A stretch of DNA of 16,346 bases from an uncultured Desulfuromonadales bacterium (GTDB taxonomy: Bacteria; Desulfobacterota; Desulfuromonadia; Desulfuromonadales; Geopsychrobacteraceae): the NCBI GenBank assembly GCA_945787295.1, contig CALZHQ010000065.1, forward strand, positions 1-16,346, in the 5' to 3' direction. Positions 1 through 6,497 of this stretch are shown one piece after another (within the stretch, counting starts at the first letter, position 1; each line of letters starts with the position of its first letter). A model generated the notes under the pieces. That model was given only the letters and a program-made list of their open reading frames with translations, was not told the DNA's origin and did no database searches. Made by a program: the position numbers and the translations under genes.

Positions 1-2
1 TG

Positions 3-659
3 CCGATTGAGGTCATCCCCAATGCGGTCGATACGCAGATTTTTCAGCCGATGAATCAGATCGAGGCGCGGACCTTTCTGGGGCTGCCTACCGATAGCTT
101 CGTGGTCTTGTTCGGCGCCATTGGGGGGGTGACAGATCACAACAAGGGCGCCGACCTTTTGGCCGATGCGTTGCGAATCGTGACAGCGCGGGTTCCTGAC
201 AAGAAAATCGAGGTTGTACTGTTCGGCGGTGGCGGACCTGTCCCGCCGGAGTTGTTTTCGGTTCCGCATACCTCTCTGGGGCTGATCACCGATGACAGTC
301 GTTTGCGGGCGCTGTACAGTGCTGCTGATGTGACGGTCGTCCCCTCGCGGTCGGAGAGCTTCTCCAACGTGGTTCTGGAGTCGATGGCTTGCGGGACAGT
401 TTGCTCAGGGTTTGAGGTGGGTGGGCTCCCCGAGATGATCGATCATGGCGAAAATGGCTTCCTTGCCAGGCCTTATCAGCCGGACAGCCTCGCCGAAGGG
501 CTCATGTGGGCCTTGGAGGGGGGCGCTCTGCGGCAGCAACATATCGAGTCAGCCTGTCGCAAGATTGCGTCTCACTTCGCTCTGGATAAGGTTGCTCGGT
601 GTCATCTGGCGCTGTACGAAGACTGTCTGGCACAGAGTACGCAGAGCTCGGATCAATGA
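3..659 (+). CDS. Glycosyltransferase family 4 (GT-B), 3' part only
   Basis: This is the C-terminal part of a retaining GT4 glycosyltransferase, a cytoplasmic enzyme that moves a sugar from a nucleotide sugar to a glycan or lipid acceptor. The open frame runs back to the window edge. The codons before the ATG at position 51 encode an IPNAVDTQIFQP-type segment, the usual join between the two Rossmann domains of GT4 enzymes, so the real start lies outside the window and the ATG at 51 is internal. The nucleotide-sugar site is visible as an E-x7-E motif (glutamates at bases 354 and 378) within SRSESFSNVVLESMACG, followed by GGLPEMI. The gene ends in an ATGA overlap with the next glycosyltransferase, which suggests one operon for surface glycan or lipopolysaccharide synthesis. 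The donor and acceptor cannot be told from the sequence. Confidence 0.9.
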   Translation, partial: PIEVIPNAVDTQIFQPMNQIEARTFLGLPTDSFVVLFGAIGGVTDHNKGADLLADALRIVTARVPDKKIEVVLFGGGGPVPPELFSVPHTSLGLITDDSRLRALYSAADVTVVPSRSESFSNVVLESMACGTVCSGFEVGGLPEMIDHGENGFLARPYQPDSLAEGLMWALEGGALRQQHIESACRKIASHFALDKVARCHLALYEDCLAQSTQSSDQ

Positions 660-1510
660 TCATCCGTGAGATCGCGACACCGATCTGGGACCTTAGCCCC
701 TCTTTCTCACGACGTATCGACCGGTTCGGCACGACAGTTGCCGAATACCTCGAGGAGAGGGGCGTGTGCTGGGGGGATGATTCACAGAAGTCCGACATCC
801 TGCTGTATAAAGAGATGACCGGCAACTGCACCCCGCAAAGATGGTTTTATCATCAGCTTCGGCGTTGGTCTCACCGCCCTTATATCAGCTTGATCGGCGA
901 GGCAAGGGAGTTCGCGGCATGTGCCTATCGGTATGCTGATCGGCACAGGACCCTGGCCGTCGCCCCGGGAAATGAGCTTGACCGGCTTTATTTTGCCCTC
1001 GAGTGGTTGGATCCGCAGCTCGATGGATGGGCAAAGAGAGCCGACCGTATTTGCTGGATCGGGCGACCTCTACCGGAGCGCATCGAGCTGGCAGGTCAGT
1101 TTGTTGAAGCCGGGTTGCCACTGGATATCTACAGTCGGGAACCCTGGCCGTTGCCTAACTGGCAGGGGTATGCGGCATCCGAGGTTGAAACGTCGCGACA
1201 ATATCGCTACCGGATTGTCTGCGAGAACAGTCTGACCAGCGGTTACCATTCGGAAAAGCTTTTCGGCAGCCTTCGGTGTGGATGCGTCACTTTCTACCAG
1301 GGGGATCCCGCGCTCACGCTAGAACAGGTGGCCGCCACCAGTCTCCCCCTGGACCTTGACCATCTGCACAATCGCGAGGCGTTCAGTCGCGCGATGTTGG
1401 AGAACATCGAGCATTTCATGTTTGGCTCGGACTGGGAAGTTTATTCCTATAAGAGTTTTTACGACCGGGTCCTGTCCCGTTGTCGGCAAGTCCTTGGTGA
1501 GGGTGCCTAA
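656..1510 (+). CDS. Glycosyltransferase family 10-like (putative fucosyltransferase fold)
   Basis: A 284-residue protein. I place the start at the ATG at 656, which overlaps the upstream stop as ATGA; a GTG at 599 would extend it far into the upstream gene. Residues 184-207 resemble the donor-binding signature of GT10 alpha-1,3/1,4-fucosyltransferases: an IVCENS segment (E190), then GYHSEK (E200, K201), then a GCVTFYQG segment matching the family's G-x-VP-x-x-x-G. The family usually has FENS and YxTEK, so this is a divergent member. No signal peptide or membrane segment is visible. It lies between a GT4 and a GT9 gene and probably adds a sugar to the same surface glycan. The family assignment rests on this one motif block, and fucose as the donor is not proven. 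The next gene begins immediately after the stop codon. Confidence 0.7.
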   Translation: MIIREIATPIWDLSPSFSRRIDRFGTTVAEYLEERGVCWGDDSQKSDILLYKEMTGNCTPQRWFYHQLRRWSHRPYISLIGEAREFAACAYRYADRHRTLAVAPGNELDRLYFALEWLDPQLDGWAKRADRICWIGRPLPERIELAGQFVEAGLPLDIYSREPWPLPNWQGYAASEVETSRQYRYRIVCENSLTSGYHSEKLFGSLRCGCVTFYQGDPALTLEQVAATSLPLDLDHLHNREAFSRAMLENIEHFMFGSDWEVYSYKSFYDRVLSRCRQVLGEGA

Positions 1511-2599
1511 TTGCGTCAGATACAGCTTTTGAAATGGGCTGACAGATGGCTCGGGCGCGGGCTGGCGACGCTGCTCCCTTCACCGAGACCAAGAACAGTG
1601 GAATCTCCTCGGAGCGTTCTGGTCATCCGGCCCGGCGGGATTGGCGATGCAGTTCTGCTGGTGCCGCTGCTGAAGGAGCTGCTTCAGCACTGGCCGCAAT
1701 TGCGGCTGGATGTGCTCTCAGAAACAAGAAACCACAAGGTGTTTTGGATGGTGCCTGGTCTCCGGCGGGTCTATCGCTATGATCATCCTGCAGAACTTTT
1801 GAGCGTTCTGGCGCAATCTTATGACCTGGTGATCGATACCGAGCAGTGGTATTGTCTCTCGGCGCTCGTTACGCGACTGGTCCGTTCAAGACAGAAAGTC
1901 GGGTTCGCCACCAACGTCCGCCGGAGAATGTTCACTCATCCGGTCGATTACCGCGGGGGCATTTATGAAGTCACCGCCTTCCTTGATCTTGCCCGGGAGG
2001 TTGGTCTCTGCCCACCGGATGAGTTTAGCCTGCCGTTCCTCACTCTGCCCTCGGAAGCAGTGGCGGGCGCCCGAAAAAGCTTGGGAGCATATGCCGATCG
2101 GCCTTATCTGGCAATCTTCCCCGGTGGCAGCCTGGAGCAGAAAGGCTGGCCGGTGGAAAAATTCTGTGCCGTCGCTACACAACTGGCTAAAGAGGGATTT
2201 CCGCTGGTTGTTGTTGGAGGTCCCGATGACCGTGACTTCAGTAATCAGGTCGCCCGCGCCGGTGACGGTCTTTCGTTGGCTGGAGAATTGAGCCTGTTGG
2301 AGAGCGCCGCGATTGTCAGCCAGGCATCCGTGCTGCTCAGCAACGATTCCGGCCTGCTTCACATGGCTGTCGGCCTGAACACATCGGTGCTGGGCCTGTT
2401 TGGGCCAAGCAGTGCGAAAAAGTGGGGCGCGCCCGCTACTGTCGGACGGACGTTGCAGGGTAACGAATCTTGCAGCCCATGCAGTACTTTTGGCAATATC
2501 CCTCAATGTCACAATTATGTATCCTGCATGAAATCCATTTCACCTGATGAGGTGTTGGCCGAATTAAGGCTGCTCTGGAAGTACGCTCAACAACTTTAG
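1511..2599 (+). CDS. Glycosyltransferase family 9, ADP-heptose:LPS heptosyltransferase-like
   Basis: A 362-residue GT9 protein. Members such as WaaC, WaaF and WaaQ transfer L-glycero-D-manno-heptose to the lipopolysaccharide inner core at the cytoplasmic face. The N-terminus has VLVIRPGGIGDAVLLVPLL, the usual GT9 acceptor-side loop with its glycine-aspartate pair. The C-terminal half has the donor-site segment NDSGLLHMAVGLNTSVLGLFGP. A cysteine cluster near the C-terminus (C-x2-C, then QC and SC before the DEV segment) is common in this family. The start is a TTG directly after the stop of the upstream gene, supported by a GGTGAGGGTG stretch before it; no in-frame ATG precedes the conserved N-terminus. 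pilD follows 12 bases later. Which heptose position it serves cannot be decided. Confidence 0.9.
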   Translation: MRQIQLLKWADRWLGRGLATLLPSPRPRTVESPRSVLVIRPGGIGDAVLLVPLLKELLQHWPQLRLDVLSETRNHKVFWMVPGLRRVYRYDHPAELLSVLAQSYDLVIDTEQWYCLSALVTRLVRSRQKVGFATNVRRRMFTHPVDYRGGIYEVTAFLDLAREVGLCPPDEFSLPFLTLPSEAVAGARKSLGAYADRPYLAIFPGGSLEQKGWPVEKFCAVATQLAKEGFPLVVVGGPDDRDFSNQVARAGDGLSLAGELSLLESAAIVSQASVLLSNDSGLLHMAVGLNTSVLGLFGPSSAKKWGAPATVGRTLQGNESCSPCSTFGNIPQCHNYVSCMKSISPDEVLAELRLLWKYAQQL

Positions 2600-2611
2600 T
2601 GGAGAATTCGT

Positions 2612-3379
2612 GTGACCGCACTGCTCTTGATGGCGTTTGTTCTTGGAAGCATTATCGGCTCTTTCCTGAATGTCTGTATTTACAGGATTCCGGAAGGCTT
2701 GTCGGTCGTCGCACCTCGCTCGCGCTGCCCATTCTGCAAAACGACAATTAAGTTTTACCAAAACCTTCCGATTTTGAGTTGGGTCGCCTTGAGGGGAAGG
2801 TGCGCTTATTGTGGTGTGTTAATCTCTCCCCGTTATCCCTTGGTTGAAGCCTTGACCGGTCTGCTCTTTAGCCTGGTCCTGTATTCTTTTGGCTTTCACC
2901 CGGCGACTTTAGTGTACTGGGTCTTCGCCGCAGCGTTGGTGACCATCAGTTTCATCGATCTCGACCATCAAATTATTCCCGATGTCATCAGCCTGCCCGG
3001 GATTGTGATCGGTTTTGTTTTCTCCTTTTTTATTCCCTGGATCGGTTGGCTCGATTCGCTTCTGGGCCTGCTGTTGGGGGGAGGCATTCTTTATGCTATC
3101 GCTCTGGCATATGAGTTGCTAGCTAAACGGGAGGGGATGGGCGGCGGTGATATCAAACTGCTCGCCATGCTTGGGGCATTTCTGGGCTGGAAAGCAGTAT
3201 TTCCAATCGTTTTTATTGCTTCCCTGCTCGGCACGCTGGTAGGTGTTCCGGTGATGCTTGTGCAAAGGCAGGATGCAAAACTTGCACTTCCCTTTGGCCC
3301 TTTTTTGGCATCAGCTGCGTTGATCCACTTGTTCTGGGGCCGGGATCTGTTGGCCTGGTATCTTAACCTGCTGAGTTAA
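2612..3379 (+). CDS. pilD: Type IV prepilin peptidase/N-methyltransferase PilD (A24A)
   Basis: A 255-residue polytopic inner-membrane enzyme that cuts the leader peptide of type IV prepilins and type II secretion pseudopilins and then N-methylates the new N-terminus. After a first membrane helix with GSFLNVCIYR (residues 16-25) comes the cytoplasmic methyltransferase domain with two C-x2-C pairs (C39/C42, C64/C67). The aspartyl protease domain follows, with FIDLDHQIIPD (D116/D118) and the GGGD motif (D180) of the family, among about seven hydrophobic helices. Length is normal. The start is the GTG at 2612 behind GTGGAGAAT. It lies 12 bases after the GT9 gene and so may share its transcript, but functionally it belongs with the pil genes downstream. 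Confidence 0.95.
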   Translation: MTALLLMAFVLGSIIGSFLNVCIYRIPEGLSVVAPRSRCPFCKTTIKFYQNLPILSWVALRGRCAYCGVLISPRYPLVEALTGLLFSLVLYSFGFHPATLVYWVFAAALVTISFIDLDHQIIPDVISLPGIVIGFVFSFFIPWIGWLDSLLGLLLGGGILYAIALAYELLAKREGMGGGDIKLLAMLGAFLGWKAVFPIVFIASLLGTLVGVPVMLVQRQDAKLALPFGPFLASAALIHLFWGRDLLAWYLNLLS

Positions 3380-3401
3380 TTAAAGAGTCGCGGGTGGAAC
3401 A

Positions 3402-3436
3402 ATTATTGGTTATTTTTTAAATTTCTTGACAATAAT
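3402..3436 (+). promoter_or_regulatory. Inverted repeat ATTATTG...CAATAAT over the -35 box (possible operator)
   Basis: ATTATTG at 3402-3408 and its exact reverse complement CAATAAT at 3430-3436 flank and overlap the -35 hexamer. A protein bound to both arms would block the promoter. A related 5-base inverted repeat, TTAAT-CGACA-ATTAA, lies at 3723-3737, 28 bases before the pilM start. The region is AT-rich, so chance occurrence is plausible. The link to the small HTH protein is inference. Confidence 0.3.
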
Positions 3437-3453
3437 GCACACTGACCTATAAT
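3426..3453 (+). promoter_or_regulatory. Sigma-70-type promoter for the HTH gene and probably pilMNOPQ
   Basis: A perfect -35 hexamer TTGACA (3426-3431) and a perfect -10 hexamer TATAAT (3448-3453) are separated by 16 bases. Initiation would fall near 3460, giving a leader of about 38 bases before the ATG at 3498. Of the regions I examined this is the strongest promoter match. No terminator is seen between the HTH gene and pilM, so it could drive the whole pilus unit. Confidence 0.8.
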
Positions 3454-3497
3454 TATGCTCAATTTGGATGATATTGCTATTTTTAGAGGCCAGGTGC

Positions 3498-3698
3498 ATG
3501 CAGCAGAATCATGTCAGAGAAATTCGCGAGTCGTTGCTCATGAGCAAGGCTGAGTTGGCTCGCAAAGCTGATGTTTCCCCCTTGACAATTACCCGTATTG
3601 AGCGTGGTTTCCCGTGCCGCATGGAAACCATGCGTAAAATATTATTGGCTTTAGATTTTAAGTTGTCTGATAAAGGGAAAGTGTTTCCTGATTCATAA
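3498..3698 (+). CDS. Small XRE/Cro-type helix-turn-helix protein upstream of pilM
   Basis: A 66-residue single-domain DNA-binding protein. Residues 5-53 follow the XRE pattern: an REIRES helix, then KAELARKADVSPLTITRIERG covering the two HTH helices, then METMRKILLALDF as the closing helix. I choose the ATG at 3498, with AGAGGCCAGG just upstream, rather than the upstream ATG at 3468, because the HTH domain begins here and 3468 lies only about 8 bases after the predicted transcription start. It is preceded by the near-consensus promoter and followed 66 bases later by pilM. Possible autoregulator or regulator of the pilus operon; that role is inferred from position only. No toxin-like partner is adjacent, so it is not obviously an antitoxin. 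Confidence 0.8.
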   Translation: MQQNHVREIRESLLMSKAELARKADVSPLTITRIERGFPCRMETMRKILLALDFKLSDKGKVFPDS

Positions 3699-3764
3699 TC
3701 TTTTGTTTCTCGCTCTGCAGGCTTAATCGACAATTAACGTCACACTCTATCGCGTGGATTGGCA

Positions 3765-4823
3765 ATGTTCGCCTCGAAAAAAGAAATAATCGGTATAGAT
3801 GTTGGGTCAAGCGCTGTTAAGCTTGCCCGATTGCGCGAATCTCGTGGCAATTATCAGTTGGTAAACATTGGGATCATGCCCTTGGCGGCTGAGACCATTG
3901 TCGATAATACCATTATGGATTCGACTGCGATCGTCGATTCGATCAATAACCTTATCTCTGGTATGAAGGTGAAGGGGAAACGGATCGCGACATCCGTTTC
4001 AGGGCACTCGGTCATTATTCGAAAGATTACCCTTCCAATCATGACCGAAGCTGAGCTGGAGTCTTCGATCCAATGGGAGGCCGAGCAATACATTCCGTTC
4101 GATGTTTCTGAAGTGAATATCGATTTTCAGATTATCGGTCCCGATCCGAAAGACCCATCACAAATGAATGTGATGCTGGTCGCAGCGAAAAAAGATTTTG
4201 TTGACGATTTTGTGGCTGTTTTCACGGAAGCTGGCTTAGAGCCGGTTGTTATGGACATTGACTGCTTCGCGGTCGAGAACATGTTCGATTACAACTACGG
4301 TTTCGTCGAAGATGAAGTCATCGCCCTGATCGACCTCGGGGCAAGTGCCACAAGCGTAAATGTGCTGAAGGGTGATATGTCTGTTTTTACCCGCGACATT
4401 CAGGCTGGCGGCAATCTTCTCAGTGAAGAATTGCAGAAACGTTTGGGGGTCAGCAGCGAAGAGGCAGAACGAGCAAAGCTGGGTGATCGCGAAATTTCCG
4501 ACGTCTCACCCGATTCGGTCGATGAGGTTCTGGCCGACGCGGTCGAAAACTTAGTCCAGGAGGTACAGCGGTCTCTTGACTTTTTCACGGCGACTTCAAG
4601 CGAGGACCGGGTCACGAAGGTTTATCTGGCAGGTGGGGTATCAAGTTCCGATAAGGTCAAGGAGGCTCTGGAGAGTCGCCTGGGGATCCCTGCTGAAGTG
4701 GTAAACCCATTTCGCAACCTCGTAATTAACGACAAAGAATTTGATCAAGAATACCTCAATTCAATAGGTCCGATGTTCTCAGTTGCCGTCGGCCTTGCGA
4801 TGAGGAAGGTGGGTGATAAATGA
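3765..4823 (+). CDS. pilM: Type IV pilus assembly protein PilM
   Basis: A 352-residue cytoplasmic actin-like ATPase-fold protein. PilM binds the N-terminal tail of PilN and links the inner-membrane alignment complex to the pilus motor. Three nucleotide-site segments of the FtsA/PilM fold are visible: IIGIDVGSSAVKL (residues 8-20), ALIDLGASATSVNVL (about 187-201) and VYLAGGVSSS (about 285-294). I take the ATG at 3765 (MFASKKEIIGIDVG, matching the usual PilM N-terminus) rather than the TTG two codons earlier. A GTGGA stretch lies just upstream. The stop overlaps the pilN start as ATGA, which points to translational coupling. Length is normal for the family. Confidence 0.95.
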   Translation: MFASKKEIIGIDVGSSAVKLARLRESRGNYQLVNIGIMPLAAETIVDNTIMDSTAIVDSINNLISGMKVKGKRIATSVSGHSVIIRKITLPIMTEAELESSIQWEAEQYIPFDVSEVNIDFQIIGPDPKDPSQMNVMLVAAKKDFVDDFVAVFTEAGLEPVVMDIDCFAVENMFDYNYGFVEDEVIALIDLGASATSVNVLKGDMSVFTRDIQAGGNLLSEELQKRLGVSSEEAERAKLGDREISDVSPDSVDEVLADAVENLVQEVQRSLDFFTATSSEDRVTKVYLAGGVSSSDKVKEALESRLGIPAEVVNPFRNLVINDKEFDQEYLNSIGPMFSVAVGLAMRKVGDK

Positions 4824-5368
4824 TACGCATAAACCTGCTTCCGATACGAGCGGCTCAACGTAAAGAGAAGCTCCGATCCCAGGTGTCGATATTACTTCTT
4901 TGCCTGGTCTTGGCGGCGCTCGGCTGTGGTGCCCTGTTTTTTCAGCAGGATCAGGCAAATAAGCAGATCCTGCAGGAAATTGCCGCTCTCGAATCGGAGA
5001 ATAATGCACTGAAAAAACAGATCGGCGAAGTTCGAGATATCGAAAAGCGTAAGGCCGAATTAAATCAGAAGCTCGATATTCTCAATAATCTTAAGGATGG
5101 CAAAACCGGGCCGGTTCGCTCTCTTGATGAATTAAGTCTGTCTCTGCCGGATAAGCTCTGGCTGACCAGTTTTTCCGAAGGCGGTGGACGAGTTCAGATT
5201 GCCGGATTCGGGGCCAGTGAGAATATCGTTGCAGAATTTATGCGCAATCTGGGGAATTCTCCCTACTATAAAAATGTTGAGCTTGGGATTACCGAGCAGG
5301 CGACGCTCGGTGGTGTGAAGATGCAGAAGTTTTCTTTGAGCTGTCAGGCAGATAAGCCGAAAAAATAG
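4820..5368 (+). CDS. pilN: Type IV pilus assembly protein PilN
   Basis: A 182-residue bitopic inner-membrane protein. The first residues MIRINLLP form the conserved PilN tail that docks onto PilM in the cytoplasm. A single membrane helix spans about residues 22-42, followed by a charged, heptad-like coiled coil (about 46-92) and a small ferredoxin-like periplasmic domain up to about residue 175. PilN pairs with PilO through these parts. The start overlaps the pilM stop, and its ribosome site is the GAGGAAGGTGGG stretch inside the pilM 3' end. pilO begins 19 bases after the stop. Confidence 0.93.
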   Translation: MIRINLLPIRAAQRKEKLRSQVSILLLCLVLAALGCGALFFQQDQANKQILQEIAALESENNALKKQIGEVRDIEKRKAELNQKLDILNNLKDGKTGPVRSLDELSLSLPDKLWLTSFSEGGGRVQIAGFGASENIVAEFMRNLGNSPYYKNVELGITEQATLGGVKMQKFSLSCQADKPKK

Positions 5369-5387
5369 CGATTCGGGGTTCCTAATC

Positions 5388-5993
5388 ATGGATGCAAGAG
5401 TCGAAAAAGTTCTAAACCTGCCAGCATATCAGAGAGTTCTGATGCTCCTGGTTCTCGTTGGCGGGCTGGCTGCAGCATTTTACTTTTTGATCTATCAAGG
5501 CCAGCTGGACGAATTTGAAAAAACCAAAGGCCGAAAAGAATCTGTTCAAACCCAGTTGAATAAAAACCGGAACATTGCCAAGAACCTGCCGATTTATAGA
5601 GCTGAGTATGAACAGCTACAGGAAAAATTGGCGAGTGCGTTGGATGAATTGCCCGATCAAAAAGAGATTCCGAGTCTCTTGTCCAATATTGCTGATCTGG
5701 CCAGAGGTCAGGGGCTGGATGTTCTCAGGTTCAAGCCGCAAGGAGAATCTCCTCAAGGCTTTTACGCTGAGGTGCCTGTCGAGCTGAAACTGGCGGGATC
5801 ATTTCATGACGTTGCCTTGTTCTTTGACGCCGTCGGAAAAATGACCCGAATTGTGAATATTAAGGATCTTAAAATCGGTGGCGCCAAGGAGGCCGAAGGT
5901 CGCACGGTTCTGAATGTCGACTGTCGTGCGATTACTTACCGGTTCGTAGAGGGTGCGACCGACCAGCCGAAGAAAGGTGGGAAACGAAAATGA
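5388..5993 (+). CDS. pilO: Type IV pilus assembly protein PilO
   Basis: A 201-residue inner-membrane protein that forms heterodimers with PilN and contacts PilP in the periplasm. It has one membrane helix (about residues 16-37), a coiled coil (about 38-90) with an ELPDQKEIPSLLSNIADLA segment typical of PilO, and a C-terminal ferredoxin-like domain. It ends in a basic tail (KKGGKRK), whose codons also supply the AAAGGTGGG ribosome site for pilP. The stop overlaps the pilP start as ATGA. The ATG at 5388 has only a GGGG stretch about 11 bases upstream, so its own ribosome site is modest. Confidence 0.93.
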   Translation: MDARVEKVLNLPAYQRVLMLLVLVGGLAAAFYFLIYQGQLDEFEKTKGRKESVQTQLNKNRNIAKNLPIYRAEYEQLQEKLASALDELPDQKEIPSLLSNIADLARGQGLDVLRFKPQGESPQGFYAEVPVELKLAGSFHDVALFFDAVGKMTRIVNIKDLKIGGAKEAEGRTVLNVDCRAITYRFVEGATDQPKKGGKRK

Positions 5994-6460
5994 AAAATCG
6001 CCGCCTGTTTTGGTTGAAAGTATTCGCTTATGCCGTTGTTATCACTGCAGCTTGTGTTGTTGCCGCGCCAGCATATTCGCAACAAGACAGCACCGGTTCA
6101 GATTATACCTATAGTCCGGTCGGCAAGAGAGATCCTTTTCAGTCTTTGCTCAACCGGGAGCGGGAAGGGCGAAAAAGAATTCCTGAAGAACAGCTGACTC
6201 CGATACAAAAATTTGAATTGGGCCAGTTTCGTCTTCAGGCTGTACTGATCGGCAAGGGCGCACCGAAGGCTATGCTCAGCGCTCCTGACGGTAAAACCTA
6301 TATCGTATCTCCGGGAATAAAAATTGGAAAACGCTCTGGAGTGATTACCGAAATAAACCGTGCCGGGATAAACGTAGAAGAAGTAGATTATGATAATTTC
6401 ACAGGTGCAGAGAAAAAGGAAAATAAGTTAATTCGTATGCCAGAGCAAAAACCATTCTGA
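5990..6460 (+). CDS. pilP: Type IV pilus assembly protein PilP
   Basis: A 156-residue periplasmic pilotin-like linker between PilNO and the PilQ secretin. The N-terminus is a secretion signal (basic MKNRR, hydrophobic stretch to about residue 28). The mature part has YSPVGKRDPFQSLL (about residues 40-53), the conserved PilP segment, then a beta-rich domain with GQFRLQAVLIGKGAPKAMLSAPDGKTYIV. Classical PilP is a lipoprotein. Here the only cysteine in the signal region sits in ITAAC, which lacks the usual leucine at -3, and an A-Y-S site for signal peptidase I follows, so the protein may be soluble or anchored by its uncleaved helix. It is translationally coupled to pilO. Confidence 0.92.
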   Translation: MKNRRLFWLKVFAYAVVITAACVVAAPAYSQQDSTGSDYTYSPVGKRDPFQSLLNREREGRKRIPEEQLTPIQKFELGQFRLQAVLIGKGAPKAMLSAPDGKTYIVSPGIKIGKRSGVITEINRAGINVEEVDYDNFTGAEKKENKLIRMPEQKPF

Positions 6461-6497
6461 GCGATTGTTTTTAACGCATAGTTTTAGGGGAATCCAT

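Noticed and set aside
1886..2512. A 208-codon minus-strand frame inside the GT9 gene
   Set aside because: It lies wholly opposite a clear GT9 gene with family motifs and shows no domain of its own.
3498..3698. The small HTH protein as an antitoxin
   Set aside because: No toxin-sized partner gene is adjacent; neighbours are pilD and pilM, and it has its own promoter leading into the pilus genes.
6465..6497. An N-terminal extension of PilQ from the TTG at 6465
   Set aside because: The ATG at 6498 has an AGGGG ribosome site and begins directly with a proper signal peptide; the extension would bury it.
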